In this document: in pieces, positions 36,501-46,005 of the stretch | Numbering within the stretch: position 1 is the first letter of the stretch | How the letters are laid out: every line of letters starts with the position of its first letter | Notes under the pieces: model-generated | What the model saw: the letters and a program-made list of their open reading frames with translations, nothing else | What the model was told of the DNA's origin: nothing | Database searches by the model: none | Made by a program: the position numbers and the translations under genes | DNA from: Acidobacteriota bacterium | GTDB lineage: Bacteria; Acidobacteriota; Terriglobia; Terriglobales; Acidobacteriaceae | Length of the DNA: 64,000 nt | Reading direction: 5' to 3' | Assembly (NCBI GenBank): GCA_013289795.1 | Contig: JABCZH010000003.1 | Location: 124,001-188,000, forward strand

Positions 36501-37913
36501 ATGAGATCGTTAAGCATTGCCCCGGAAGCCTTCCGCCGGCTTGCGGACGAAATCGCCGATCTTACCGCGAACTATCTTGCTACTCTGGACTCGCGATCAA
36601 CCTTCCCGCCCACCAGCGGCGCTCGGACTGAGCAACTCTTTCATCATCCGCTAAACGAACAGGGCCTGGGCGCGGACGCGCTTAAGGCGCTGCACGATGT
36701 GGTCGAGAACTCCCGCGTGCAGAACGGACGGTTTTTCGGTTACGTGCTGGGTTCGGGGGAGCCAGTCGCAGCTCTTGCCGATCTGTTGGCCAGCGTGCTC
36801 AATCAGAATGTTACTGCGTGGCGCTCCGGCCCTGCTGCCGTTGCCATTGAACACACGGTAGTCAACTGGCTGGCGAGCGCGATTGGTTGTGCGGGATTTC
36901 ACGGTCACCTGACTGGCGGCGGATCCTCCGCCAACTTGATGGCGCTGGCGATGGCTCGCGAAGCCAGGACACCGGTTAATGAATCGGGGATGAAGGACGC
37001 GTCGCAGGGAGTGGTTTACGCCTCCGACGAAGCCCACATGTCCATCGCCAAAAGCGTAGCGCTGCTGGGAATTGGACGGCGTAACCTGCAATTGATTCCT
37101 ACGGACTCGAATTTTCGCCTGATCCCTTCGCAACTGGAAAAAGCCATTCGACGCGACCAGGCCGCAGGGAAGATTCCGTTGGCGGTTGTAGCAAACGCCG
37201 GCACTGTGAATACCGGAGCCATTGACCCCTTGCCGGAGATTGCTGCCATCGCCCGCGCAAACGAGCTCTGGCTGCATGTCGATGGCGCCTATGGTGCTCT
37301 TGCATCGACAGCAGCGCCCGCCATCTTCGCCGGCCTTGATCTCTCGGATTCCTTATCGCTCGATCCCCACAAGTGGCTGTATCAGCCGCTGGACTGCGGC
37401 TGCCTGCTGTATCGCGACCCAACGCACGCCCGCAAGGCCTTTGCGCACACTGGCGAATATGCCAGGGCGCTTAGCAACGATCCTGTCGAAGGGTTTGCAT
37501 TCTTCGAAGAATCAATGGAATTATCGCGGCGTTTCCGGGCTCTCCGGCTGTGGCTATCGCTGCGCTATCATGGACTGCAAGCCTTCCGTGCTTCCATCCA
37601 GGAAGATCTCAATCTGGCTCAGCGCCTCGCCTCCGCCATTGCACAACACCCTAGGCTCGAACTGCTGGCGCCGGTCGGATTGAGCGCGGTCTGCTTCCGC
37701 TATCTCGCAGACACATCCAAGACAGACGAGCAACTCAACCTGCAGAATGCCGAGATTCTCAAGCGCGTGCTGCAACGCGGTCGTGTGTATTTATCCAATG
37801 CGTCGCTGCGCGGCAAGTTCTGCCTGCGGGCCTGCATCGTCAATCATCGGACCACAGAGGCCGATGTAGACTCAGTGATTGCAGAAGTGTTGGAGGCGGC
37901 TGGAGGTCTGTAG
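36501..37913 (+). CDS. PLP-dependent group II amino-acid decarboxylase
   Basis: 470-aa fold-type I decarboxylase of the aromatic-amino-acid/glutamate family. Cofactor lysine in SLDPHKWLYQPLDCG; phosphate-binding GHLTGGGSSANLMAL; PLP-stacking region YASDEAHMSIAKS; HVDGAYGAL carries the Asp that binds the ring nitrogen. The frame is open from 36207 but overlaps nuoB, so ATG 36501 is used. Substrate (Tyr, Trp, DOPA or other) cannot be read from sequence. A palindrome overlaps its -10-like box. Confidence 0.85.
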   Translation: MRSLSIAPEAFRRLADEIADLTANYLATLDSRSTFPPTSGARTEQLFHHPLNEQGLGADALKALHDVVENSRVQNGRFFGYVLGSGEPVAALADLLASVLNQNVTAWRSGPAAVAIEHTVVNWLASAIGCAGFHGHLTGGGSSANLMALAMAREARTPVNESGMKDASQGVVYASDEAHMSIAKSVALLGIGRRNLQLIPTDSNFRLIPSQLEKAIRRDQAAGKIPLAVVANAGTVNTGAIDPLPEIAAIARANELWLHVDGAYGALASTAAPAIFAGLDLSDSLSLDPHKWLYQPLDCGCLLYRDPTHARKAFAHTGEYARALSNDPVEGFAFFEESMELSRRFRALRLWLSLRYHGLQAFRASIQEDLNLAQRLASAIAQHPRLELLAPVGLSAVCFRYLADTSKTDEQLNLQNAEILKRVLQRGRVYLSNASLRGKFCLRACIVNHRTTEADVDSVIAEVLEAAGGL

Positions 37914-37955
37914 CGCGGTAAACTCGTTGGACAACGCGATGCCAAGGATCTCGCT

Positions 37956-38966
37956 TTGAACTCGACCATTGTGGTCCATGCCCCCTGCCGTGCTGATCTG
38001 GCCGGCGGCACCATCGATCTGTGGCCGCTGTACCTGTTCCATCCCGGAGCACTCACGCTCAACTTCGCTCTCAACATTCAAACGACGTGCCGAATCACAC
38101 CGCTGAAAAGCAAGCGCATCCTGGTGCGTTCGCTCGACACCAGAAGAGAAGAGTCATTCACAAGCTTCGATACCCTGCGCAATACTCGTCGCTTTCGGCT
38201 GCCCTTGGCCGCACGACTGTTGCAGTTCTTTGCTCCGAGAGAAGGACTTCTGATCGAAACCAATTCTGAATCGCCAGCCGGTGCGGGCATCTCTGGTTCT
38301 TCGGCCTTGATGATTGCCACCACTGCTGCCCTGGCCCGATTTACCGGCCGCAAGCTCGGCCTCGAACAGATGCGTGTCATTGCGCAGAATGTCGAGGCCC
38401 AAATCATCGAGGTGCCGACCGGCTGCCAGGACTATTATCCGGCGCTATACGGTGGCGTCAGCGCCATCCACCTCGACGCCGACGGGATTCACCGTGAAGC
38501 AGTCGCGGTTGCTCCGGAAGAAATCGAATCGCGCTTTGTGCTTGCCTATACGGGAGTACCGCGCAAGTCCGGAATCAACAATTGGGAAGTCTTCAAGTCA
38601 CACATCGACGGTGACCCGCGGGTGTTTCGGAACTTTGAGAAGATTTCGCACATCGCCCGCTCTATGCACCAAGCCCTGCTCAGCCGGAACTGGGACGAGG
38701 TCGCCCGCCTGTTGCGGGAGGAATGGAAGCTCCGCCGCACCAACGCACCCGGCATCACCACACCTCTGATTGACAAACTGATTGCCGTCGCTGCCAAGCA
38801 CGGGGGAAGGGCGGCGAAGGTTTGCGGCGCCGGCGGCGGAGGCTGTGTGATTTTCCTGGTCGAAGACGGTGCCGCCCGGCGGGTGGCCAACGCCATCGGC
38901 GAAAATGGCGGCCAGGTTCTGCCGCTGCAGGTGGCGCGCGAGGGACTGACCGTATCCGAAGCGTAA
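37956..38966 (+). CDS. GHMP-family sugar kinase
   Basis: 336-aa GHMP kinase. APCRADLAGGTIDL at the N-terminus, the ATP loop SPAGAGISGSSAL, and the C-terminal KVCGAGGGGCVIFL. The R-x-D-x-x-G-G-x-x-D start is typical of the D-glycero-D-manno-heptose 7-phosphate or fucose kinase branch rather than mevalonate kinase. The start TTG 37956 is uncertain. Single gene; the sugar is not determined. Confidence 0.8.
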   Translation: MNSTIVVHAPCRADLAGGTIDLWPLYLFHPGALTLNFALNIQTTCRITPLKSKRILVRSLDTRREESFTSFDTLRNTRRFRLPLAARLLQFFAPREGLLIETNSESPAGAGISGSSALMIATTAALARFTGRKLGLEQMRVIAQNVEAQIIEVPTGCQDYYPALYGGVSAIHLDADGIHREAVAVAPEEIESRFVLAYTGVPRKSGINNWEVFKSHIDGDPRVFRNFEKISHIARSMHQALLSRNWDEVARLLREEWKLRRTNAPGITTPLIDKLIAVAAKHGGRAAKVCGAGGGGCVIFLVEDGAARRVANAIGENGGQVLPLQVAREGLTVSEA

Positions 38967-39065
38967 GTCGGATCGACGCTATAGGCTGGCTGCCGAGGCT
39001 CAAACGGCCTTGGTTGGAGTCAATCCCGAGCTCTCGGTTTCCCTTCCAAAACGCCCATTCGGCGC

Positions 39066-39071
39066 TATAAT
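39066..39071 (+). promoter_or_regulatory. -10 box upstream of the 348-aa exported protein
   Basis: Perfect TATAAT, 27 nt before ATG 39099. TTCCAA at 39044-39049 is a weak -35 with a 16-nt spacer. Confidence 0.45.
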
Positions 39072-39098
39072 CGCCCTTAGTGCCTGTTGGGGTGTTCC

Positions 39099-40145
39099 AT
39101 GAAGCCACGCCATGCTGCGTTCGTCCTGCTTTCCCTGCTAATGCTGAGCGTGGCCCATGCCAGCGCCTCTGACCAGCAGCCTGCCAGCCAGAAATCTTCT
39201 CCGCCGCGGCGCATGACCTCGCACACTCGCATGGAGACGATCCGCGCATTCGAGTCTGAATTGGTATACATCCGTACGCTGTTTCCCATGGGCAAGAAAG
39301 GTTTGACGCTTAAGAACGGCACCATCTCGCCCAGCGGCGTGGATTTGCAGAGACTGATCGTCACCTGGGGACCTTCGGTCAAACCCGGCGACCAGGCACG
39401 CATTACCAGCATTTCGGTGAAGGAGAGCCGTATTCATTTCGAAATCAATGGCGGCCCGGTCAAGAAGCAGAAGTGGTACGAACGCATCGAGATCGATGGC
39501 CCGGGAGGGACTGCCGCTCCCAGCGATGCCAATGCCAACCCGCGCGGGTCGTACGTCGATCTGGTCTTTGACCACTACATTCCGGAGATGGATGCGCCGC
39601 AACTTAAGCAACTACTCCGCCCGGTTTTCGACTTTGACTCCAAGTCGGCAGTCGAGGCCTACCTGGAAACCGTCCCCCCCAAGGTCAAGGAAGCCATCAA
39701 GAACCATCAGGTGCTGGTGGGGATGAATCGTGAAATGGTGATTTACTCCAAGGGCCGGGCTCCGAAGAAGATTCGCGAAAAGGACGGAGAGGCGGAGTAC
39801 GAAGATTGGATCTATGGCGAACCACCGCAAGACGTGGACTTTGTGCGTTTCATGGGTGATGAAGTAACCCGGGTTGAGACCATGAAAGTGACGGGGGAAA
39901 AGGTCGTTCGCGTGGAGAAGGAAGTCGAACTGAATCACCCGACCGTGGCAGCGGCTTCGCCAACCTCGCAGCCGGCTAACGCGCCCAGTCTGCGGCGTCC
40001 TGGAGAGGACCTCCCGGTCCCACCGACGACGACATCAACCCGGCCTCTCGCTCCCCCGCCAACCGGACCGCCTCCCAGCGATCCCGGTTCCAAGCAGCCT
40101 GACTTTGCGCCTTCTGAGATTGCACAAGCCGACTTGCCCCGGTGA
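39099..40145 (+). CDS. Exported protein of unknown function
   Basis: 348 aa from ATG 39099 (a TTG 4 codons earlier is also open). Signal peptide AFVLLSLLMLSVAHASA. The middle (residues 40-190) is beta-rich with a repeated pattern of charged surface residues; residues about 185-270 (FDFDSKSAVEAYLETVPPKV, then KNHQVLVGMNREMVIYSKG) look like a small helical-plus-beta module. The last 70 residues are Pro/Ala/Thr-rich and probably disordered. No family recognised. Confidence 0.7.
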   Translation: MKPRHAAFVLLSLLMLSVAHASASDQQPASQKSSPPRRMTSHTRMETIRAFESELVYIRTLFPMGKKGLTLKNGTISPSGVDLQRLIVTWGPSVKPGDQARITSISVKESRIHFEINGGPVKKQKWYERIEIDGPGGTAAPSDANANPRGSYVDLVFDHYIPEMDAPQLKQLLRPVFDFDSKSAVEAYLETVPPKVKEAIKNHQVLVGMNREMVIYSKGRAPKKIREKDGEAEYEDWIYGEPPQDVDFVRFMGDEVTRVETMKVTGEKVVRVEKEVELNHPTVAAASPTSQPANAPSLRRPGEDLPVPPTTTSTRPLAPPPTGPPPSDPGSKQPDFAPSEIAQADLPR

Positions 40146-40146
40146 C

Positions 40147-40175
40147 TTGGCGGCGCTCGCCCTCGCCTTTACACT
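40147..40175 (+). promoter_or_regulatory. Promoter-like site with the -10 box 6 nt before nadE
   Basis: TTGGCG (40147-40152), a 17-nt spacer, TACACT (40170-40175), then 6 nt to GTG 40182. The best-formed of the start-proximal promoters in this window. Confidence 0.5.
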
Positions 40176-40181
40176 GGAAGT

Positions 40182-41822
40182 GTGAAGATTGCGCTGGGGC
40201 AGATCAATCCCACGGTCGGGGATTTCAAAGGCAATGGCGGGAAGATCATCGACTTTTCCGGCCGCGCCAAGTCGGCCGGCGCTGGGCTGATCCTTTTCCC
40301 CGAACTCTCCGTGTGCGGCTACCCTCCGCGTGACCTTGTGGAACGCCCTTCGTTTGTTGCGCGCAACAGCGAAACCCTCGAACACATCGCTGCTGAGACT
40401 CGCGGAATCGCGGTCATCTGCGGAGTCGTAACTCCCGCTCACGCGGAAACCGGCAAGTCTGTGATGAACTCGGCGGCGCTGCTTCAGGATGGCAAAATAG
40501 CGTTCCTGCAATCCAAGATGTTGCTGCCCACCTACGATGTGTTCGACGAAGTACGCAACTTTGCCCCGGCTGCGCGCCAACACCTTTTTCCGTTTTGCGG
40601 CAAACAGATGGCTTTGACCATCTGCGAGGATGCCTGGAATGACAAGCATTTCTGGAACAAGCGACTTTATACCTTTGACCCCGTCGAGGCCTTGGTTAAG
40701 TCAGGCGGGACGTTCGTGCTGAACATTTCTGCTTCACCCTTTTGGCTGGGGAAGCGCGAGTTCCGCCGCGAGATGCTGGCTTCAATCGCCCGCACTCAAC
40801 GCGTTCCCGTGGCCATGGTCAATCAGGTGGGCGGGAATGACAGCCTGGTGTTCGACGGTTCCAGCCTTGTGCTCAATCCCACCGGCGAGGTCATCGCACA
40901 AGGTAAGTCGTTCGAGGAAGACCTGGTTTATTTTGACTCGGACCGCCTCACCGGAGAAGTGCATCCCCAGTTGGATGGGGAGGAAGCCAGCGCGTACGCT
41001 GCGCTGGTGCTGGGCACGCGGGACTACGTGAGCAAGTGCGGTTTTCAGAGAGTGATCGTCGGTCTCAGTGGAGGCATTGACTCTGCCCTTACGGCAGTTA
41101 TTGCCACCGACGCGGTCGGCGCGGAAAATGTGATCGGCGTAGGTATGCCGGGACCCTATTCGTCTCAAGGCTCGGTCGACGATGCCCGTGCGCTGGCTCA
41201 CAATCTCGGCATCCGCTTTGAATTGCTCTCTATCGACGACGTTTTTTCAAGTTACAGCCAGGCGTTGCAACCCGTTTTTCGCGGCTTGAACCCAGATGCG
41301 ACCGAGGAAAACATTCAGTCGCGTGCTCGCGGAATACTCTTGATGGCGCTCTCCAACAAGCTCGGCGCGATCGTCCTCAGCACAGGAAACAAGAGCGAAC
41401 TGGGGGTTGGATACTGCACCCTCTATGGCGACATGGTCGGTGGCTTGGCGGTCATCTCCGACGTGCCCAAGACCATGGTTTACCGCTTGAGCCACTACGT
41501 GAATTCCCGTCGCGCGGTGATTCCGCAGGCCAGCCTTGAAAAGCCGCCTTCAGCTGAATTGCGGCCCGATCAAAAGGACAGCGATACGCTGCCTCCCTAC
41601 GAGGTACTGGACGCGATCCTGGAAGACTACGTGGAAGAGTCTCGCACTGCCGAACAGATTGCCTCCGGGCGGGGCTTCGATGTTACTCTAGTCCGGCGCG
41701 TGATTCGCATGGTGGAGCGCACCGAGTACAAGCGGCAGCAGGCTGCTCCCGGACTGAAAATTTCCGCTAAGGCTTTTGGCTACGGACGCCGTTTCCCGAT
41801 CGCCGCAAAATCGGATACCTAG
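40182..41822 (+). CDS. nadE: Glutamine-dependent NAD+ synthetase
   Basis: 546-aa two-domain enzyme making NAD+ from deamido-NAD+, ATP and glutamine. N-terminal nitrilase-type glutaminase with the triad E41 (FPELSVCGYP), K112 (LQSKMLLPTYDVFDE) and C148 (LTICEDAWN). C-terminal synthetase with the P-loop VGLSGGIDSALT and STGNKSELGVGY. GTG start, no leader. Length matches the bacterial glutamine-dependent form. Confidence 0.94.
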   Translation: MKIALGQINPTVGDFKGNGGKIIDFSGRAKSAGAGLILFPELSVCGYPPRDLVERPSFVARNSETLEHIAAETRGIAVICGVVTPAHAETGKSVMNSAALLQDGKIAFLQSKMLLPTYDVFDEVRNFAPAARQHLFPFCGKQMALTICEDAWNDKHFWNKRLYTFDPVEALVKSGGTFVLNISASPFWLGKREFRREMLASIARTQRVPVAMVNQVGGNDSLVFDGSSLVLNPTGEVIAQGKSFEEDLVYFDSDRLTGEVHPQLDGEEASAYAALVLGTRDYVSKCGFQRVIVGLSGGIDSALTAVIATDAVGAENVIGVGMPGPYSSQGSVDDARALAHNLGIRFELLSIDDVFSSYSQALQPVFRGLNPDATEENIQSRARGILLMALSNKLGAIVLSTGNKSELGVGYCTLYGDMVGGLAVISDVPKTMVYRLSHYVNSRRAVIPQASLEKPPSAELRPDQKDSDTLPPYEVLDAILEDYVEESRTAEQIASGRGFDVTLVRRVIRMVERTEYKRQQAAPGLKISAKAFGYGRRFPIAAKSDT

Positions 41823-41832
41823 AAAGGAATTC

Positions 41833-42726
41833 ATGTTTCGTCATCTAACCTCTTGCTCTGTCGTGCTGCTGGCAGTTCTCGCGGTGGCCCAGCAAAAATC
41901 CGCGCTCAAGTCGGCGTCCTCCACCAAACCGGTCGCCGCTCCAGTTCTGCCGTCGGAAGAGGTAGTGAGCGCGTTCATGCAGCAAACCCTGGGATATGAT
42001 TCTGCGTTTAGCTGGAAAATTGTGAGCATCAAACCGGCGGCGGCCGAGGGACTGGCCGAAGTGGATGTCACCGTCACCACTTCCCAAGGTTCGCAGATCC
42101 AGAAATTCTACGTTACTCCGGACGGCACCCATGCCATTATCGGAGAGATACTGCCGTTCGGCGCCCATCCCTTTGATGCTGAGCGTGACCAACTGCAGAA
42201 GGGAATCAACGGGCCTTCGCATGGCGCGGATGTAGCCCCAGTCACGGTGGTTGAGTTCAGCGACCTGCAGTGTCCCCATTGCAAGGATGCCCAACCGGTC
42301 CTCGATCGCCTGGCTGCGGAGGACAAGAATGCTCGCGTGGTCTTCCAGAACTTTCCTCTGCCCATGCACGACTGGGCAATGAAAGCTGCCAGCTATGCCG
42401 ACTGCGTGGGGCGGTCTTCGCCGGACGGCTTCTGGAAGTTTATTCAGAGCATCTACGGCGCCCAGTCGGACCTCACTGCCTCCAATGCCGACGAGAAGCT
42501 GACTGGTTTCGCCGATGCTGCCGGAGTCAAGGGCAGTGACGTGGCTGCCTGCGCCGCCAAACCAGAAACCACCACACGGGTGCAACACTCCATAGATCTG
42601 GGCAAGTCACTGGATGTCAACAGCACTCCCACGATCTTCATCAATGGCCGGAAACTCAGTGCTGGAGGGCTTCCTTACGAGGTGTTGCAGAAACTCGTGG
42701 ACTTCGCCGCCAGTAACGGGAAATAG
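41833..42726 (+). CDS. Exported DsbA-like thioredoxin-fold protein
   Basis: 297 aa. Signal peptide SCSVVLLAVLAVAQ, a 100-residue N-terminal domain, then a DsbA/DsbG-type thioredoxin fold (VVEFSDLQCPHCKDAQPVL) with active site CPHC and the cis-proline segment STPTIFINGR. Probably a periplasmic disulfide oxidant or isomerase. AGGAA precedes ATG 41833; 10 nt after nadE. Confidence 0.87.
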   Translation: MFRHLTSCSVVLLAVLAVAQQKSALKSASSTKPVAAPVLPSEEVVSAFMQQTLGYDSAFSWKIVSIKPAAAEGLAEVDVTVTTSQGSQIQKFYVTPDGTHAIIGEILPFGAHPFDAERDQLQKGINGPSHGADVAPVTVVEFSDLQCPHCKDAQPVLDRLAAEDKNARVVFQNFPLPMHDWAMKAASYADCVGRSSPDGFWKFIQSIYGAQSDLTASNADEKLTGFADAAGVKGSDVAACAAKPETTTRVQHSIDLGKSLDVNSTPTIFINGRKLSAGGLPYEVLQKLVDFAASNGK

Positions 42727-42729
42727 CGG

Positions 42730-44559
42730 TTATCTCGGCAGCCACAACTCCGTGTCCTGGGTCGTCCCCAAGTTCAACACGTGAGGTGTGATCACCACCA
42801 GGATCTCATCGTCTTCCGCAGTCTTGTTGTTGGTGGTCGCGATTTTGTTCAGCACCGGGATCGAATTCAGCCCGGGGAGTCCCATCATGCTGTATTGCTC
42901 GCTGCGGGTCACCGACGACGCCACCGCAGCTGGTTCTCCGTCTTCCAGATTGATGCTGCCCTTGTACTGACGGTTGGCGATCACCGGGACTCCGTTCACG
43001 CTCGTACCGGCCAGCGTGCGCAGCTGCATCTCTAGATCGAGTCCCACATGTACACCGCCAGAGACTACCGGCTTGGCCTTTATGTCCAGCCCAAGGTCTT
43101 CGTAGCTGATCGAAGGCACTGGCGCCTGAAAGCTGCCGTTTTGCAGCACCTGCGAAATCGCGGCGGTATTGACAATCGGCGAGAAACTGGCGTTGACCAC
43201 GGGGTATCGCTGACCCAGGCGGAAGGTTGTGCTGTTGCCCTGCGCCGCCCGCAAGGTGGCGTGGTCCAAATGTTTCACCCAACTCTCGTTGAGCGACAAT
43301 TGTCCTGCTAGGTGATCGAGACTCAATCCCATGAAGGTAAGACCGCCGCCGAAGGTGGCCAGAGGCTGGCTGAAAATTCCGCTTTGTCCCTGCCCCTGCA
43401 GTTGAGCGAGCAGCCCGGAAATGGCGGTCTGATTTGCCTGGTTGATGCCGCCACCCGAGATCAACTGGTTAATCAAACTCTGGATGCTCGCCCCGCTCGC
43501 CGCCAGCAAAGCCGCGGCGGGAATGTTGAACAGATTGAAAGTGTCGGGAATGTGCAGGCCGATGTTGCGGGTCAACTGGTGATCGATCTCATAGACTTCA
43601 ATGTCCAAGAGCACCTGTGGACGCGCATCGCCGAGATTCTCCAGTACCTTACTGACGGCATCGATCACCGCCATGGGAGCGCGCACTACCAGGGACCCGC
43701 TTTGCGGATGCTGCAGCAGGAAGCGGATTTCAAATACCGAACGCAGCATGCTCACCACCTCGTTCACATCCTGCGGGGTGGCGGTGGAGCTCAGGTAGAA
43801 TGTGCGCAAGCCCATGCGATCGTAAAGCCGGTGATTCTCTGTCGATTCCTTGGCGAGGAGAATCTGCTTGTCGGAAAGCGATGTCCAGAAAGTCCCGGTC
43901 ACATCACACGCCGCCTGCATGGCAGCGGGGAAGTCAGCTTCGTCGAGGTCGAAATGGACACGGCGGGAGGCGACGGAGTCGTCCAGTTCGGCGGTGACCC
44001 CGTAGCTGTGCGCTACCTCGGCCAAGAGGGTTTTTGAGTCACCGCGAAAATGGAAAGCATGATGGTCGGGACTGGGGGCAGCCTGCAAGGGGACGCCATC
44101 TTCGGCGGCTCGCAAGATAGCGGTCGTTGGCGGCGCCCACTGACCAAAGGATTCCTGCAAACGCTGTCGGGCAAATTGGTCGTCGGGATCGAGGCTCAAG
44201 GCGCCTCGAAATTCAGCCTGCGCTTCGATGTCCTGCCCATTGTTCAGATCAGCGTTGCCCCGCTGTTCATGGTTGAAGACCAACTCTTCACGGGTAAGGG
44301 CGAGGGCCGTCAGGTAGCTGACATTGTTGGGAACCAGGCGTGCGGCGGTGTCGAACTCTTGATAAGCTTCGTCGAGGTGCTTGGCCTTTTCCAGCTTCAG
44401 CGCCCGGGAAAAGGCAGCGTGAGCTTGCTTGCGATCAGACTTGGAAGGGCTGCAGGGGGCAGCGCCCGGCGCGCAAGGCCCAGGGACAAGGGTCTGTGGC
44501 GTGTCAGCGGCGAGGGCCGTTCCACACCACATCACCGCGATAAAAAGCCGCCAGCGCAT
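42730..44559 (-). CDS. Secretin-domain protein with N-terminal TPRs
   Basis: About 609 aa. GGAGG lies 6 nt before ATG 44559, which begins a signal sequence (WRLFIAVMWCGTALAA); the frame is open to 44757. TPR-like region (residues about 45-150), an STN/secretin N-domain (about 165-235), then a secretin core ending KPVVSGGVHVGLDLEMQLR and DDEILVVITPHVL. Resembles GspD/PilQ-like proteins of Acidobacteriota. No type II, III or IV pilus genes adjoin it, so its machine is not evident. Confidence 0.82.
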   Translation of the reverse strand: MRWRLFIAVMWCGTALAADTPQTLVPGPCAPGAAPCSPSKSDRKQAHAAFSRALKLEKAKHLDEAYQEFDTAARLVPNNVSYLTALALTREELVFNHEQRGNADLNNGQDIEAQAEFRGALSLDPDDQFARQRLQESFGQWAPPTTAILRAAEDGVPLQAAPSPDHHAFHFRGDSKTLLAEVAHSYGVTAELDDSVASRRVHFDLDEADFPAAMQAACDVTGTFWTSLSDKQILLAKESTENHRLYDRMGLRTFYLSSTATPQDVNEVVSMLRSVFEIRFLLQHPQSGSLVVRAPMAVIDAVSKVLENLGDARPQVLLDIEVYEIDHQLTRNIGLHIPDTFNLFNIPAAALLAASGASIQSLINQLISGGGINQANQTAISGLLAQLQGQGQSGIFSQPLATFGGGLTFMGLSLDHLAGQLSLNESWVKHLDHATLRAAQGNSTTFRLGQRYPVVNASFSPIVNTAAISQVLQNGSFQAPVPSISYEDLGLDIKAKPVVSGGVHVGLDLEMQLRTLAGTSVNGVPVIANRQYKGSINLEDGEPAAVASSVTRSEQYSMMGLPGLNSIPVLNKIATTNNKTAEDDEILVVITPHVLNLGTTQDTELWLPR

Positions 44560-44839
44560 GCGCATCCTCCGATTGTAACCGGGAAGTCTAAAGAAGCGGC
44601 CATCCCCGGCAGGGTCGTGTACCTTCGGTAACTCTCTGGAACGCTTCTTGAGGCGGTTCTTGCCGATAAAGAAATCTACGGGAGCGCGCCCCGAACGGGA
44701 CTTGCCCGCGTCCAGACTAGCATCATCGAGCGCCTGCGCGGATGGAAACTTCCGCAATTTTGGCGTATAAAAGTTAGTTGTGGCGTACTCCCTCCGCGCC
44801 GCAACAATCTAAAATTTGAGAAGGTTTGAGTCCGACGCC

Positions 44840-45982
44840 ATGTCCAGCATATCCGCCGCGCAAGCCCCAAAAGGTCTCGAGGGAGTGGTCGCAACCACCT
44901 CCAGTATCTGCTACATCGACGGCGAACAAGGCGTCCTGGCCTACCGTGGTATTGATATTCATGAACTGGCCGACAATTCTACCTTCGAAGAGACTTGCTA
45001 TCTGTTGTGGTTTGGCAAACTCCCCGCGCGCGATGAACTAAAGGGATTGCGCGACCGCCTCGCCCAGGAGCGCAAGCTTGATCCCGCGATCATTAACTTG
45101 CTGCGCACCGCACCCAAAGAGTCCCTGCCCATGGATGTCCTGCGCACGGCGGTTTCAGCGCTGAGTTTTTACGATCGTGACGACAAGAAAAACGATCATG
45201 AAGCGAATGTGAACAAGGCCATCCGCCTGACTTCGCAAATTGCTATGATCGTGGCCGCCTATGACCGAATCCGCAAGGGGCAGGCGGTGGTCGAACCCGA
45301 CAAGTCGCTCTCGCATTCCGGCAATTTCCTGCTTCAGTTGAATGGCGCCAAACCGTCACAGACCGCGGAACGTGCTTTGGATATTGCGCTGATTCTGCAT
45401 GCCGATCACGAACTCAACGCTTCCACATTCGCCGCCCGGGTGACGGCCGCGACGCTTTCCGACATGCATTCTGCGGTTACCTCCGCCGTCGGATGCCTCA
45501 AAGGGCCGCTGCATGGAGGCGCCAACGAAGCCGTATTTCACATCCTGGAAGCGATAGACCGCGCCGGCGCCGATCCCGTCGAGCACATCAAGACGATGCT
45601 GGCGCAGAAGCAGAAAGTTCCCGGCTTCGGCCATCGCGTTTACCACACCGAAGATCCGCGAGCGACGCACCTCCGCAAGATGTCCCATAACCTGGGCAAG
45701 TCGAGCGGGCAAGCGAAGTGGTTCGACATGTCGGAAAAGATTGAGAAGTTCATCAAGGCGGAAAAGAAGCTCAACGCCAACGTGGACTTCTATTCGGCCT
45801 CGACTTACCACATCCTCGGCATCGGCGTGGACCTGTTTACTCCGGTCTTCGCAGTCTCCCGCATCAGCGGCTGGACCGCACACGTAATCGAACAACTCGA
45901 TGACAATCGGCTGATCCGCCCGCGCGCCGACTACATTGGCCCCGCCTATCCGCAACGCTATATTCCCATGGAACGAAGATAA
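44840..45982 (+). CDS. Citrate synthase (or 2-methylcitrate synthase)
   Basis: 380 aa. Catalytic regions: HADHELNASTF, GPLHGGANE (His) and KVPGFGHRVY (His), plus an Asp in NVDFYSASTYHILGI. The length and the short type fit bacterial type I/methylcitrate-type citrate synthases, so the symbol gltA or prpC is not forced. ATG 44840 chosen; TAAAAT (44810-44815) is 24 nt upstream. Confidence 0.9.
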   Translation: MSSISAAQAPKGLEGVVATTSSICYIDGEQGVLAYRGIDIHELADNSTFEETCYLLWFGKLPARDELKGLRDRLAQERKLDPAIINLLRTAPKESLPMDVLRTAVSALSFYDRDDKKNDHEANVNKAIRLTSQIAMIVAAYDRIRKGQAVVEPDKSLSHSGNFLLQLNGAKPSQTAERALDIALILHADHELNASTFAARVTAATLSDMHSAVTSAVGCLKGPLHGGANEAVFHILEAIDRAGADPVEHIKTMLAQKQKVPGFGHRVYHTEDPRATHLRKMSHNLGKSSGQAKWFDMSEKIEKFIKAEKKLNANVDFYSASTYHILGIGVDLFTPVFAVSRISGWTAHVIEQLDDNRLIRPRADYIGPAYPQRYIPMERR

Positions 45983-46005
45983 GCAAGTCTCCGTATTAGG
46001 AGACT

